Assembly (NCBI RefSeq): GCF_020536995.1
Contig: NC_068355.1
Location: 5,191,764-5,255,763 of the forward strand
Length of the DNA stretch: 64,000 bases
From: Dreissena polymorpha
Taxonomy: Eukaryota > Mollusca > Bivalvia > Myida > Dreissenidae
Direction of reading: 5' to 3'
Below the pieces are notes generated by a model, which was not told the origin of the DNA, made no database searches, and worked only from the letters and a program-made list of their open reading frames with translations. The position numbers and the translations under genes were made by a program. Position 1 is the stretch's first letter; every line of letters begins with the position of its first letter. Below are positions 34,401 to 44,307 of the stretch, piece by piece.

Positions 34401-35479
34401 AAGTTCCCTACCGGTATGCCCAGAGGGAACTATAGGATATATCAAAACAACACTGACAATGTTGCTGACAATTTTGTAATGGTATTTTGACCAGTAGGGG
34501 AATTTTGCATTGCATGCAATGATAATCTTGTTTATATTGTGAAACTCAACATATAAACCCTTTTTTCTGTTCTTGTCTGTTTGTCAAAAGCTGACAGCAT
34601 GCATATTTTCAACTAGTAAAGTGACTGTTAGTTTTAAAAACACCTTGCTTAAAAGGTACACTTTTAGAATCATAGTGAAATATTTATATATATTACATAA
34701 CTTTATTAATAACTAACTGCTTTATTATACCCCACCACAGGCGTTTGGTATTGCAGTAATGTCTGTCACACTTTTTTGTTGTGCAACTCCTTATTCATTT
34801 CTCATTCATTAAACATAAAAATACAGAATGATTATCATCAAGAACTGCCACTCATATCGTGAGGGTTGGCGATTGAAATTAATTAAAGAGAGTTATTATT
34901 TTGTGTAGATTTTATGTTACTTATCCATATTGCTGTACAATTTATTCATAAGCAGTGAATTGTACCATTTCAACTTAAACAGATATTCATAAATTGCTGT
35001 AGTCCATCTTGTTTTGGCAATTTTTTCCCGTTCACTCATTGAACCTATAGCAGGGATTTGTCTGTCAGACACCCTTCAATTATGTAAGTGACAATTTAAA
35101 CATGCAAAGACATTTCACATCACACAACAACTGTGTTTGATATTTCAAATTGACAATCATATTGGTTATTTCTGGCTATGAAAACATGAATGGTATATTT
35201 ATGCAGTTTCTTTATATATCCCATTGTGAGTACCAAACTATAGTTTTCCAGCAAAACTTTGTACATTTAACTCTGCAGTATCAATTGCTATGAGTACTAA
35301 TGCTATAATTTAAAAGACATAATTAATAACCATATGATTATCATATCGCCTGGCTGTATAACAGCATTCAAATTCTTACATTTCAAGATGTCTTTTATTC
35401 AGGAGAGTGTTCAGTCCAGTACTCTGATGGAGTTAGTAGAGTGAGGTCCTCATGGGTGAGAGAGGTGGGACAGATGTAA
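19455..35479 (+). CDS. ParB/sulfiredoxin-like, coiled-coil, Tudor-like protein (about 486 aa, long form)
   Basis: Exons: 19455-19568, 23834-23933, 24597-24656, 25413-25493, 26689-26925, 28392-28687, 29835-30049, 31555-31618 (or from 31516), 31964-32063, 34156-34272 and 35403-35479. Every junction has GT/AG and matching phase. Residues 73-118 are acidic and serine-rich. Residues about 150-250 look like a ParB/sulfiredoxin-type fold: RLLDLEHVKFLMDSFQSG (156-173), ILVGMVP, then the GGNHTREAL signature (206-214), where GG-x-H-x-R matches the nucleotide-binding motif of that superfamily, and GWQHN (245-249). Residues 390-422 are a charged coiled coil. Residues 440-486 (FWRFEDGREEWLPAKLI, then CSVQYSDGVSRVRSSWV) look Tudor-like. 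If exon 8 begins at 31516 it contains a TAA; the inner acceptor avoids it. I know no named gene with this layout, and function is unknown. Exon structure is strong, domain calls moderate. Confidence 0.8.
21070..22453. mobile_element. Non-autonomous foldback DNA element (arms about 290 bp), itself carrying an insertion
   Basis: The left arm starts near AGGGATC at 21072 and includes TATATACAAGGGATACAACT, 'aacaatagc', 'gcttccaaa' and 'gaaagtttcat', then ACACAGGTGTGCACA at about 21338. The right arm repeats all of these in reverse complement from about 21840 to 22453. The middle is about 490 bases. The right arm is interrupted at 21976-22371 by another repeat. The element lies in intron 1 of the ParB-like gene. 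No transposase frame is visible, so it depends on another element for movement. Confidence 0.7.
21976..22371 (+). repeat. CCCTTTCCCC-rich interspersed repeat, copy 1
   Basis: It starts 'tttgggacccgccgaaaatc', passes CCCTTTCCCCTCGG and a poly-A/poly-T centre, and ends 'ccaaaatcagataaaaacca'. A second copy lies in opposite orientation at 31072-31448, in a later intron of the same gene. It splits the right arm of the foldback element, so it arrived later. Confidence 0.75.
23400..23515 (-). repeat. Short dispersed module
   Basis: On the minus strand it reads AGGGTTGGAAATTAGTGG and continues with CCCAGGGCCAGTA and GTCCTGGGCAACAC. It matches the style of modules at 10580, 11640, 12300, 12720 and 55020. 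It lies in intron 1 of the ParB-like gene. Confidence 0.5.
24056..24430 (+). repeat. Bivalve intronic repeat with internal duplication
   Basis: It begins 'agctctactggccatagg', followed by TCTGTCTGTCTGTG. Two diverged internal units follow, each with 'aagtccac.tttt.atcc' and 'cttg..cagtgt' (24150-24260 and 24310-24420). I recognise the opening from many bivalve introns. It sits between exons 2 and 3 of the ParB-like gene. Confidence 0.6.
26956..27330 (+). repeat. Bivalve repeat, 'agctcaccacagtac' type
   Basis: It starts directly after exon 5 with 'tttagctcaccac' and carries 'ccagagttatgcccc' twice in diverged form (27045 and 27230). It is intronic. A GC-richer patch at 27390-27610 with 'cagcccggctcagcgggctgat' may be a separate repeat. 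Confidence 0.5.
29052..29530 (+). repeat. Three-copy tandem repeat, period about 155 bp
   Basis: TGTCCGCTCTCTAATTGAA starts at 29052, 29209 and 29361 (periods 157 and 152). Each unit holds 'catctgatcttcaccaaa', 'ggtcaagttcgaatatgggtca' and 'gggtcaaaaa.aggtca'. It lies in the intron between exons 6 and 7. It belongs to the same broad class of GGTCA-rich units as 36880-38180. Confidence 0.85.
31072..31448 (-). repeat. CCCTTTCCCC-rich interspersed repeat, copy 2 (inverted)
   Basis: Reverse complement of the repeat at 21976-22371. It shares 'gaggggaaagggcc', 'ggtgggtcccaaagaaag', and the internal 'aaggcatcagataatttaattatgca' section. It lies in the intron just before exon 8. Confidence 0.75.
31516..31618 (+). 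CDS. Exon 8 of the ParB-like gene, with an ambiguous acceptor
   Basis: The pyrimidine-rich acceptor TTTTTTAG at 31515 would give IKEFLGSRPLT followed by an in-frame TAA, a protein ending near residue 379. A weaker AG at 31553-31554 removes the stop and reads KQTDLEDDANEECSNTSEGLL in phase with the next exon. The exon therefore either carries a nonsense allele, switches between a short and a long form, or uses the inner site. A third option is reading on past exon 7, where a TAA follows AAAATG at once. Confidence 0.5.
31964..32063 (+). CDS. Coiled-coil exon of the ParB-like gene
   Basis: It reads EKYSKVVDELQMMKDKCSKL and then ETENSELRRQLTE, with a heptad pattern of L, V and M, typical of a short parallel coiled coil. 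Phase is 0 at the start and 1 at the end. The phase-1 end fits both alternative terminal exons. Confidence 0.75.
32149..32315 (+). CDS. Alternative terminal exon A of the ParB-like gene
   Basis: After a TTACAG acceptor it reads in phase from exon 9: QFRIIHKNWFKTTLSEHTSS and on to QASSTK, then TAA at 32313-32315. It gives a protein of about 477 aa without the Tudor-like end. AATAAA at 32416-32421 lies about 100 bases after the stop, a plausible polyadenylation signal. It is therefore a credible alternative to exons 34156-34272 and 35403-35479. Confidence 0.6.
32416..32421 (+). terminator. Polyadenylation signal for form A
   Basis: AATAAA about 100 bases after the form A stop, followed by a T-rich stretch. 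Confidence 0.45.
32430..32745 (+). repeat. Short member of the AGGTCA-unit repeat family
   Basis: It opens 'cccttcggagaagaggggga' with 'ttgttttgcacatgtcagtc', has about one and a half internal units with AGGTCACTAGGTCAA, and ends 'gcatgcgtgttttacaaaca'. The array at 36880-38180 has the same ends but eight internal units. It lies between the two alternative 3' ends of the ParB-like gene. Confidence 0.8.
32807..33323 (+). mobile_element. TTAA-ended palindromic element with internal tRNA-like promoter, copy 1
   Basis: It starts TTAAAGGGATCTTTTCAC and ends GTGAAAAGGCCCCTTTAA, so the ends are 18-base inverted repeats including TTAA on each side. Within it, 33101-33188 looks like a tRNA: TAGCTCAGTAGG fits the A box and GGTTCGAAACC the B box. 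The acceptor stem does not pair well, so it is tRNA-derived rather than a tRNA gene. Length is 517. A near-identical copy lies at 60746-61263 (518), and a half copy ends at 1826. No protein is encoded. Confidence 0.85.
34156..35479 (+). CDS. Alternative 3' exons B of the ParB-like gene, Tudor-like tail
   Basis: Exons 34156-34272 and 35403-35479 join in phase to each other (AAC G / GA GAG) and to exon 9. The joined tail holds aromatic and acidic residues typical of a small beta-barrel reader: WRFEDGREEWLPAKLI, then VQYSDGVSRVRSSWVREVG. The stop is TAA at 35477-35479 and AATAAA follows at 35547-35552. Tudor, SH3-like or chromo-barrel are all possible. Confidence 0.6.
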
Positions 35480-35546
35480 GGTCATCCTATTGCCACATCT
35501 AGAAGCTATACCTATTTTCTCAAGACTAAAAATGTCGTGAACTTAA

Positions 35547-35552
35547 AATAAA
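35547..35552 (+). terminator. Polyadenylation signal for form B
   Basis: AATAAA 68 bases after the form B stop. Further candidates occur near 36135 and 36495. Confidence 0.45.
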
Positions 35553-36879
35553 TGTTGATATCAATATATGCAACCAGAGTACATATTAAGGCACTTGATG
35601 TTATTTTTCTGAATGATTGAAGTCAGGTTTCTCATACTAAGACATTTCCCTGTCAAGTTATGGAATTAACTTAAATTTTATGGTGTGAAATTTCTGTTTT
35701 ATAAAAAAATGCATAGATAATTTTTATCAAATTGTGAGACTGATAGCTTCATTTTTTTTATCAAATCATGCAAACGATTGCCCTTTTTTTGAAGTAAAAA
35801 AAAACAACATGAATTTTACATCACACTGATGATCATATTTCAAGTGTAAGCATTATTCTACATCTTTTTCTTCAGTTTAATGTTGGAATTGAATAGTCTC
35901 TAATCAACAATTTTATTCTCTTTACTGCACTTTTGTTTATGTGCATTATCCAAAGAATGTTTGAATTCCATTTTGAAATGCTTGATGAGAACTTGTCTTT
36001 TCACTTAGGTATATGCTTTTTTCATTATTGGTTTTGTTCAGTGGTGGTGGTCATATTCTTCTTATGTCATTTCGGTCAGTAGAATATGGGACTTGTATAT
36101 AACAGTTTATATGTTAGAATGGTTTATGAGATTATTTTAAATAAACTATTTTTGAATTTCTTTCGCTATATAAACAAAAGTTAATTAAAGAGATTTCACG
36201 TTTCTTACTGTTGCAATCAATTTAATATCTTAAAATAACCTGAGATCTTTTAAGAAACTAGACAATAAATAAGTTCTAATGGTGAACAATTCATATTCAG
36301 TCAGCCTTTGTAAGCCATTGTAACTGTGAATGTGTTCATGTGCATTATTCTAACATTTTTTCGATTTCGGTTTAGAAATGCTTTGTATGAACTTGTCTTC
36401 ATTTTAAAATGCTTAATTAAAATTGATTTTGTTAATTTGTGATTACCAATGTTTTATTTTGTATGTCCTATATGATGTTTGAGTATTTCAGAGAAACAAT
36501 AAAGTTCTGCCCTTACAATACATACTAAAATTGTGACAGAATTGTTTAGTAATGAAAATACAAATTGCAGCAATTGCACCTGTTAAAGAACTTTGAATGG
36601 CTATACATGTAATAGCGGTAAAGATTGTTTTATTTAAATATTTAATTTTTCATAATGACTTCACATGTTAAAAAAAAATGTTTAGCATTTTTTAATACTA
36701 GTATATTTTGAGAACTAATTTAAGTGTGGCATAAATAATATTGAATCATTCACACTATTTAATATATATTTTCTGACCTGCTGACTGGTGGATTGAGTAC
36801 ATATTAGTATACTGGTATTGTTTTTTATTTTGGGAATTTCACTGATTGAAAATTTACACAACATTTTGTGTGTTCTGTA

Positions 36880-38180
36880 TTTACTATGCCCCCCTTCGAA
36901 GAAGAGAGGGTATATTGCTTTGCACATGTCGGTCTGTCGGTCGGTCCGTCCACCAGGTGGTTTCCGGATGATAACTCAAGAACGCTTGGGCCTATGATCA
37001 TGAAACTTCATAGGTACATTGATCATGACTCGCAGATGACCCCCATTGATTTTGAGGTCAATAGGTCAAAGGTCAAGATCACGGTGACCTGAAATAGTAA
37101 AATGGTTTCCGTATGGTAACTCAAGAACGCTTAGGCCTAGGATCATGAAACTTGATATGTAGATTGATCATAACTCGCAGATGACCCCTATTAATATGCA
37201 GGTCACTAGGTCATAGGTCAAGGTCACAGTTACCCGAAATAGTAAAATGGTTTCCGGATGATAACTCAAGAACGCTTATGCCTAGGAACATTGAAACTTC
37301 GTAGGTAGATTGATAATGGCTGGCAGATGACCCCTATTGATTTTCAGGTAACTAGGTCAAAGGTCAAGGTCACGGTGACCCGAAATAGGAAAATGGTTTC
37401 CGTATGATAACTCAAGAACGCTTATGCCTAGGATCATGAAACTTGATAGGTAGATTGATCATGACTCGCAGTTGACCCTTATTGATTTTCAGGTCACTAT
37501 ATCAAAGGTCAAGGTCACGGGGACCTGAAATAGTAAAATGGTTTCCGGATGATAACTCAAGAACGCTAATGGCTACGATCATGAAACTTCATAGGTACAT
37601 TGATCATGACTTGCAGATGACCCCTATTGATTTTGAGGTCAAAGGTCAAGGTCATGGTGACCCGAAATAGTAAAATGGTTTCCGGATGATAACTCAAGAA
37701 CGCTTATGCCTAGGATCATGAAACTTCACAGGTGCACTGATCATGACTCGCAGATGACCCCGTTCGATTTTGAGGTCACTAGGTCAAAGGTCAAGTTCAC
37801 GGTGACCCGAAATAGTAAAATGTTTTCCGGATGATAACTGAAGAACGCTTATTCCTAGGAACATGAAACTTGATAGGTAGATTGATCATGACTCGCAGAT
37901 GACCCCTACTGATTCTCAGGTCACTAGGTCAAAGGTCAATTTCACGGTGACCCGAAATAGTAAAATGGTGTCCGGATGATAAATCAAGAACGCTTATGGC
38001 TAGGATCATGAAACTTCATAAGTACATTGATCATGACTTGCAAATGACCCCTATTGATTTTCAGGTCACTAGGTCAAAGGTCAAGGTCACAGTTACAAAA
38101 AACATATTCACACAATGGCTGTCACTACAACGGAGAGCCCATATGGGGGGCATGCATGTTTTACAAACAGCCCTTGTTAT
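36880..38180 (+). repeat. Tandem array, eight units of 145 bp, rich in AGGTCA direct repeats
   Basis: The unit landmark GATAACTCAAGAACGCT (or variants) starts at 36970, 37115, 37260, 37406, 37551, 37688, 37833 and 37978. Spacing is 145 or 146 except one of 137. Units carry AGGTCACTAGGTCAAAGG followed by TCAAGGTCACGGTGACC, with variation. The array is bounded by 'ccccttcgaagaagagag' on the left and 'gcatgcatgttttacaaaca' on the right, the same ends as at 32430-32745. Short reading frames across it are by-products. Confidence 0.93.
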
Positions 38181-38239
38181 GACTTGTTTTATAATTTGCT
38201 AATAATTTAAGAACTTATACATTTAAAAGTGGTTTACCT

Positions 38240-39620
38240 TCCTTTTTTTCAGTGTGATTTTTTCTGTGTGATTATGCATTTCTGGAAGTTTGTACCGCCG
38301 GCGTAACATTTTTAAACAATTATCTGTCATTGTGTTTATGATCCTCTGAGAGTTTGTACCGCCAGCGTAACATTTTCAAAGAATTATCTGTTGTGATTAT
38401 GAACCTTTGGGAGGTTGTACCGCCAGCGTAACATTTTCAGTTACATTTAAAGGGTTATATCATTTTGTGTGTTCTGTATTTACATTACTTGTATAATTTA
38501 CTATTAAATTAAGAACTTAAACATTTAAAAGTGGTTTGTGCGATTTTTACTATTGGTACCTTAGGGAGTTTGTACCGCCGGCGTAACATTTTCAAGAATT
38601 ATCTGTTGTTATTATGATCCTCTGAGAGTTTGTACCACCAGCGTAACATTTTCAAAGAATTATCTGTTGTGATTATGAACCTAAGAACTTAAACATTTAA
38701 AAGTGGTTTATCTTCCTTTTTTTCAGTGTGATTTTTTCTCTGTGATTATGCATTTCTGGAAGTTTGTTCCGCCGGCGTAATATTTTTAAACAATTATCTG
38801 TCATTGTGTATTTTTTGAGAGTTTGTACCGCCAGCGTAACATTTTCAAAGAATTATCTGTTGTGATTATGAACCTAAGAACTTAAACATTTAAAAGTGGT
38901 TTATCTTCCTTTTTTTCAGTGTGATTTTTTCTCTGTGATTATGCATTTCTGGAAGTTTGTACCGCCGGCGTAACATTTTTAAACAATTATCTGTCATTGT
39001 GTATTTTTTGAGAGTTTGTACCGCCAGCGTAACATTTTCAAAGAATTATCTGTTGTGATTATGAACCTTTGGGAGGTTGTACCGCCAGCGTAACATTTTC
39101 AGTTAAATTTTAAGGGTTATATCATTTTGTGTGTTCTGTATTTACATTACTTGTATAATTTACTATTAAATTAAGAACTTTAACATTTAAAAGTGGTTTG
39201 TGTGATTTTTACTATTGGTACCTTAGGGAGTTTGTACCGCCGGCGTAACATTTTGATTATGATCCTATGAGAGTTTGTACCGCCAGCGTAACATTTTCAA
39301 AGAATTAGCTGTTGTGATTATGAACCTAAGAACTTAAACATTTAAAAGTGGTTTATCTTCCTTTTTTTCAGTGTGATTTTTACTGTGTGATTATACCTTG
39401 CTGGAAGTTGGTACCGCCGGCGTAACATTTTCAAACAATTATCTGTCTATGTGATTATGAACCTTAGGGAGTTTGTACTGCCGGCGTAACATTTTCAAAG
39501 AATATTCAGTTTTTATTTTGAACCTTTGGGAGGTTGTACCGCCAACATAACATTTAAGTTTCAGTTCAATTTTCCTGTCTGAATGTAAGATGGGTTGTAC
39601 TGCCAGTGTAAAATTTTTTG
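38240..39620 (+). repeat. Satellite-like array with sixteen copies of a conserved 20-bp core
   Basis: The core GTACCGCCGGCGTAACATTT, or a close variant (mostly CCAGC for CCGGC), starts at 38292, 38356, 38417, 38572, 38632, 38766, 38825, 38959, 39018, 39079, 39234, 39277, 39411, 39475, 39536 and 39597. Cores sit about 60 bases apart in groups of two or three. The groups are separated by spacers carrying 'aagtggtttatcttcc' and 'ttttcagtgtgattttt'. Two blocks repeat at exactly 193 bases (38766/38959 and 38825/39018). The spacers vary more than the core. From 39620 to 40450 nothing is recognised. Confidence 0.92.
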
Positions 39621-40459
39621 TACTTTCTTATAAAAAGTGAGAAAAATGTGGGGTTTTTTTAAAGAAATTTCCTTTAAAATGACCATTTTAAAAGGGATTC
39701 TGTGGAAAATCCCTTTTTAAAATATAATCAATTGACGTTAATTTTATATAATTTATTCTGTTCATCATTATATTATTAACAGCAGTACCAATTGAAAATG
39801 TGTGACTACGTATTCCTCAAAACTGTTTTGTATCTTTATTATATGATATCAGTATTCTTAGAAATTACGGAAAACTATCCAATATATCACAATAGTGTAA
39901 ATTGTTAGACTTACTGATACATTTTGGCAAACGCAGTATACATTTGCTTTTTGTGAAGCCCTAGCAACGAAAAAATGCTAACAAGACGCACACGGATTTC
40001 TTGTGGTATTTATGGTCATTTAAAAATGTGCAACGGTAATACTAAATTGCAGTAAACGGGGTTTAAAGGGGTTTACTTACGGACTGGACAGAGTGTAATC
40101 ACACTGTTGAGAACTTCATTTGTGCAAAATCAAAAGTTTTTGAAATACATTTACAAAATCTATAGTGCATAAAATACATTTTTCTTGCAGTTTGTGCCGA
40201 TATCGTAAGGTATAAGAATAAATCATTGAATACATCTGAATTCGGTGGCAACATTACACGTAACGTGAAGCATCACCGTGAAGTACATATCGAAATTTGA
40301 ACAAAAACACAGGCTTGTAAAATAAATCGATTCTGATGTATTTCACATTTCCATACACAGCATAAACAATCTGTCTTTTGTGCACTCGATGAAATTCTTA
40401 AGAAAAGTTGTATTAATAAGTTTTTTGAACAGTATACCCAAACGAAAGCAAATTCACCT

Positions 40460-41565
40460 GGAACTCAAACACAAAACCAACAATATTTTGTAGATTAGAC
40501 TATTTTTTGATATCTGAATCTCTATGCAACATTATTGACACATGTAACATAAAACCAGGATTTATGACTGACCACTCTCTAGTTGAACTTAAACTGCACA
40601 ATATACAACATGAAAGAGGCCCAGGATACTTTAAAATTAACAACAGCATCTTATTAGATACACAATATCAAACACAAATAAAACAGGAAATATTAAATAC
40701 AGTTCAAAATAATAAAGATGCAAACCCAAACACCTGATGGGAAGTAATAAACACATCACGCTTTAAACCAGGAGGAAAAACAACTGTGCGACGAATTGCT
40801 TAATGAATATGAATGTGGATTAGCCCTAAAAGAAATGCAAAATAACAAAAGCCCAGGATCTGATAGCATCACAATCGAATTTTATAAAATATTCTGGAAT
40901 GATATAAAAACACATCTAATTAATTCACTTAACTATTCATTTAACAACGAAAACTTCACTACGCTACAAAAACAAGGTATTATATCACTTATTCCAAAAC
41001 CTGGAAAAAACTTAGAATCCTTATTAAACTGGCGCCCGATTAGTTTACTAAACAATGATTATAAAATTGCAACTAAAAGTATAGCAAACAGAATAAAACA
41101 AGGGACAAAATTGTCACAAAACCAGGTTTTCATTGTGAAAAAAAAATCTGATAAAGGGAGAAAACTCAAACTGAACTTTTCAAATGAACAAACAAAATTA
41201 ACCCCCTTTGTAAGTTTGTTTTAAAAAAAATCTATTTTTAGTCGTGGCGACCTTGACATTGGAGATATTGACGTGATTCTTTCGTGCGACACACCGTCCC
41301 ATGATGGTGAACAAATGTGCCAAATGATTTTAAAATCTCACAATGAATGACATAGTTATGGCCAGGACAAGCTCATTTATGGCCATTTTTGACCTTTGAA
41401 CTCAAAGTGTGACCTTGACCTTGGAGATATCGACGTAATTATTTCGCGCGACACACCGTCCAATGATGGTGAACAAATGTGCCAAATGATTTTAAAATCT
41501 GACAATGAACGACATAGTTATGGCCCGGACAAGCTTGTTCCGCCCGCCCGCCAGCCCGCCAGCCC

Positions 41566-41608
<43 letters not shown>

Positions 41609-44098
41609 CGCCCGCATTCGCCAATCTAATAACCAGTTTTTTCCTTCGGAAAACCTGGTTAAAAAATATTACCATCAATCATTTCAAAATCTCAATCTGG
41701 TTTCATAAAAGGACGTTACATTGGTGAAAACGTTCGTCTTATCCAAGAATGCATAAACTATTTCAACAATTCAAATAATCCTGGTCTAACATTCTTTGCA
41801 GACTTTGAAAAGGCATTCGATTCGCTTGATCATTCATTTATGTTCTCTTGCTTAGAAAATATGAACTTTGGTGAAAGTCTTATTCAATGGGTCAAGCTAT
41901 TTTATACCGATATTAACAGTATAATCATTAACAATGGCTTCTTTTCAAACAGTTTTAACATCGAACGAGGGGTTCGACAAGGATGTCCACTCTCTTCATC
42001 CCTATTTATTATTTGCATCGAGTATCTATCACATCACATCCAATCAAATAAACACATAAAAGGCATATCACTAGAACCTGACGAAGAAATCTAACAATCC
42101 CTATTTGCTGACGATGCAACTTATTTTTTAAATGACAATTACGATTTTTTCCATAACCTAATAGAGTCGCTAACCCTTTACGGAATGACATCGGGTCTTA
42201 AACTAAACACAAGTAAATGTACTGTGCTACGAGTAGGTACATTAAAACAAAGTAATGTTCAATATAAAAAAGAAATGAAATTTAATTGGACATCCGATGA
42301 AGCCATAACATTAAGAATTACATTCACAAATAATGAAAAAGATACAGTTCTCAAAAACATACTACCTAAATTACAGAATTTTAAAAACTGCTTAAAATCA
42401 TGGCATCATCGTAAACATACACTAATCTGAAAAAACACAGTATTGAAAACGTTTGCACTTCCTAAATTAATATATGTATTAACAGTTCTCCCAAACCCAC
42501 CAAATGATGTTATTAACGTTATAAAATCAGCAATATTTAATTTCATATGGGACGGTAAGCCTGATAAAATAAAAAGAACTCAGTTAATTCAATCTGTAGA
42601 AAATGGAGGTATCCAATTAACGAACATTGACTCATTCTTGAATGCAATCAAATGCAGCTGGGTTAAACGATACCTAGATACTACCAATACAAGTAAATGG
42701 AAAATCTACCAGAAAATCCTAAAAAAAATATGGTGACTCCTTACTCTTTGAATGTAACATCAGCAATACTATCTTACATGAAATTGCAAACGAAAACATA
42801 TTTCTGTCTGATGTTCTATCAGCGTGGATTGATGTCACTCATAACTTAGAAACCCAAACCAGCAGTAAAACAATTTTATGGAACAATAAAGACATAACTT
42901 CAAACAATAAGACGTTTTTCTATAAAGACTGGTTTGAACAAAGCATTAACTATCTCGACCAATTATATGACTACAGAATTAAGGATTTCTACTCTTTTGA
43001 TAATATATGCTACATATACGGAATACCTTCAAATAATTTTCTGAAGTACTACACACTTATCAAAAGCATACCCATACATATTAAATCAGAAATCAATACA
43101 AATAATACACCGTGTACTCAAACAACATTTGTAGAAAACATACTTGGAAGAAAAAACAAAACAAATAAAATATTTTACACACTACAAATTAAAAACCCTA
43201 CAGAAAACTCCAAAATCCAAAATAAATGGCAAGCCCTTTTTGGAGAAGATGAACTTAATCGGAAACACATATTTACCATGCCATATAAAGCAACTATTGA
43301 AAGCACACTGAGACATTTTCAATATAAATACATCCATAAAATTATAGCTACAAATAAATATCTCTTTAAATGCAAATTATCTAAATCAAATCTGTGTTAC
43401 TTCTGCAGTGAAAACATTGAAACTATAGAACATCTTTTTTGGGAGTGCAAACACATCCAGCCTATTTGGAATCAATTAATATCTTTTCTTGAACAACATC
43501 AACTAAACGTTAAACTATCTTTCTTAAATGTAAGTTTCGGAATTAACTCATTGAAATCAATAGACTATAATAATATTGTGAATTTTATGGTTATATTGAT
43601 GACATATTTTATCTTAAACATGAAGAACAAGAAACAAGTACCAAATTTTAATTGTTTTGTCCATAGTCTTAAACTAAAAATCCAGATTGAGAAAGAAATA
43701 GCCCTCAGTAATGACACATTACAAATCTTTGAACAAAAATGGAATCGGATTAAATTCTCATAATGTTTTGTCCACTTATATACATTTCACTCTAATATTA
43801 GTTTATCTCTCAACAATATAGTTTTGTTTATTTTTTTTTATTTTTATTTTTCAATCTGACAAGATCATTGTAAATATACAACAAAACACACAAGTCCAGT
43901 ATGCTTTCTTCCGACTTTATACAACTCATCATTTTTCATAACTATTCCTCTGTTGTTCTTTTCTTTTCTTTCTAACAAAATATATATTAGCATATCTTGT
44001 ACAACATGTCTGAACTTTATTGCTTTGTACAATCACTATGTTGTATGATCATATACATGTTTACATTGTATGCATGATATTGAATAATAAAAAAAAAG
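40460..44098 (+). mobile_element. Tx1/L1-like LINE, 5' truncated, split by a small DNA element
   Basis: The 5' end keeps the close of an AP endonuclease: RLDYFLISESL, then IKPGFMTDHSLVEL. The reverse transcriptase follows with KSPGSDSITIEFYKIF, ISLIPKPGK, NWRPISLLNNDYKIATKSIA, FADFEKAFDSLDH (motif A), RQGCPLSSSLFIICIEYLS (motif B), FADDATYF (catalytic Asp pair) and LYGMTSGLKLNTSK. The C-terminal zinc-finger region CYFCSENIETIEHLFWEC lies near 43397-43450, and the frame ends at 43763. The 3' end is AATAAT plus an A run near 44098. Lesions are a TGA after 40735 with a frameshift, an insertion at 41099-41659, a TAA at 42091, a TGA at 42428 and a frameshift after 42736. The clade is judged from the NWRPISLLNNDYK motif. 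Confidence 0.92.
41099..41659 (+). mobile_element. Small non-autonomous DNA element inserted in the LINE
   Basis: The LINE reading NRIK ... KILPSIISKSQSG is interrupted between bases 41098 and 41660. TAAAA is repeated on both sides (41094-41098 and 41660-41664), a likely target duplication. Inside, AACCAGGTTTTC near the left end is matched by GAAAACCTGGTT at the right end. The body holds two units of about 162 bases with GACCTTGACCTTGGAGATAT and ACACACCGTCC(A/C)ATGATGG, then a (CCAG/CCCG)n run at 41541-41615. It has no coding capacity. Frames across the CCAGC run are artefacts. Confidence 0.85.
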
Positions 44099-44307
44099 TT
44101 ATTTGAAGTTAAGCTACGCTTACCGTCGTGTTTGCATCCATTAAAGTTAAAAGGGGAAACCCCACAAAGTCACGTTGGCCTGCACCCTGATTATGTGAAT
44201 ATCGAAACTCAAAAACAATTAAACACCTTATGGGAACAAAAACTCTTCCAATTATTACATGGTTAATGTGTTACAAATATAATGTTTTATATTCCTTATC
44301 ATATCAG

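Noticed and set aside
38240-39620. CRISPR-like array of short repeats with spacers
   Set aside because: The host is a eukaryote, the spacers are themselves related, and the repeats occur in a higher-order satellite pattern with no cas genes.
41396-41708. Proline/alanine-rich or glycine/tryptophan-rich frames
   Set aside because: They come from the (CCAG)n run inside the element inserted in the LINE.
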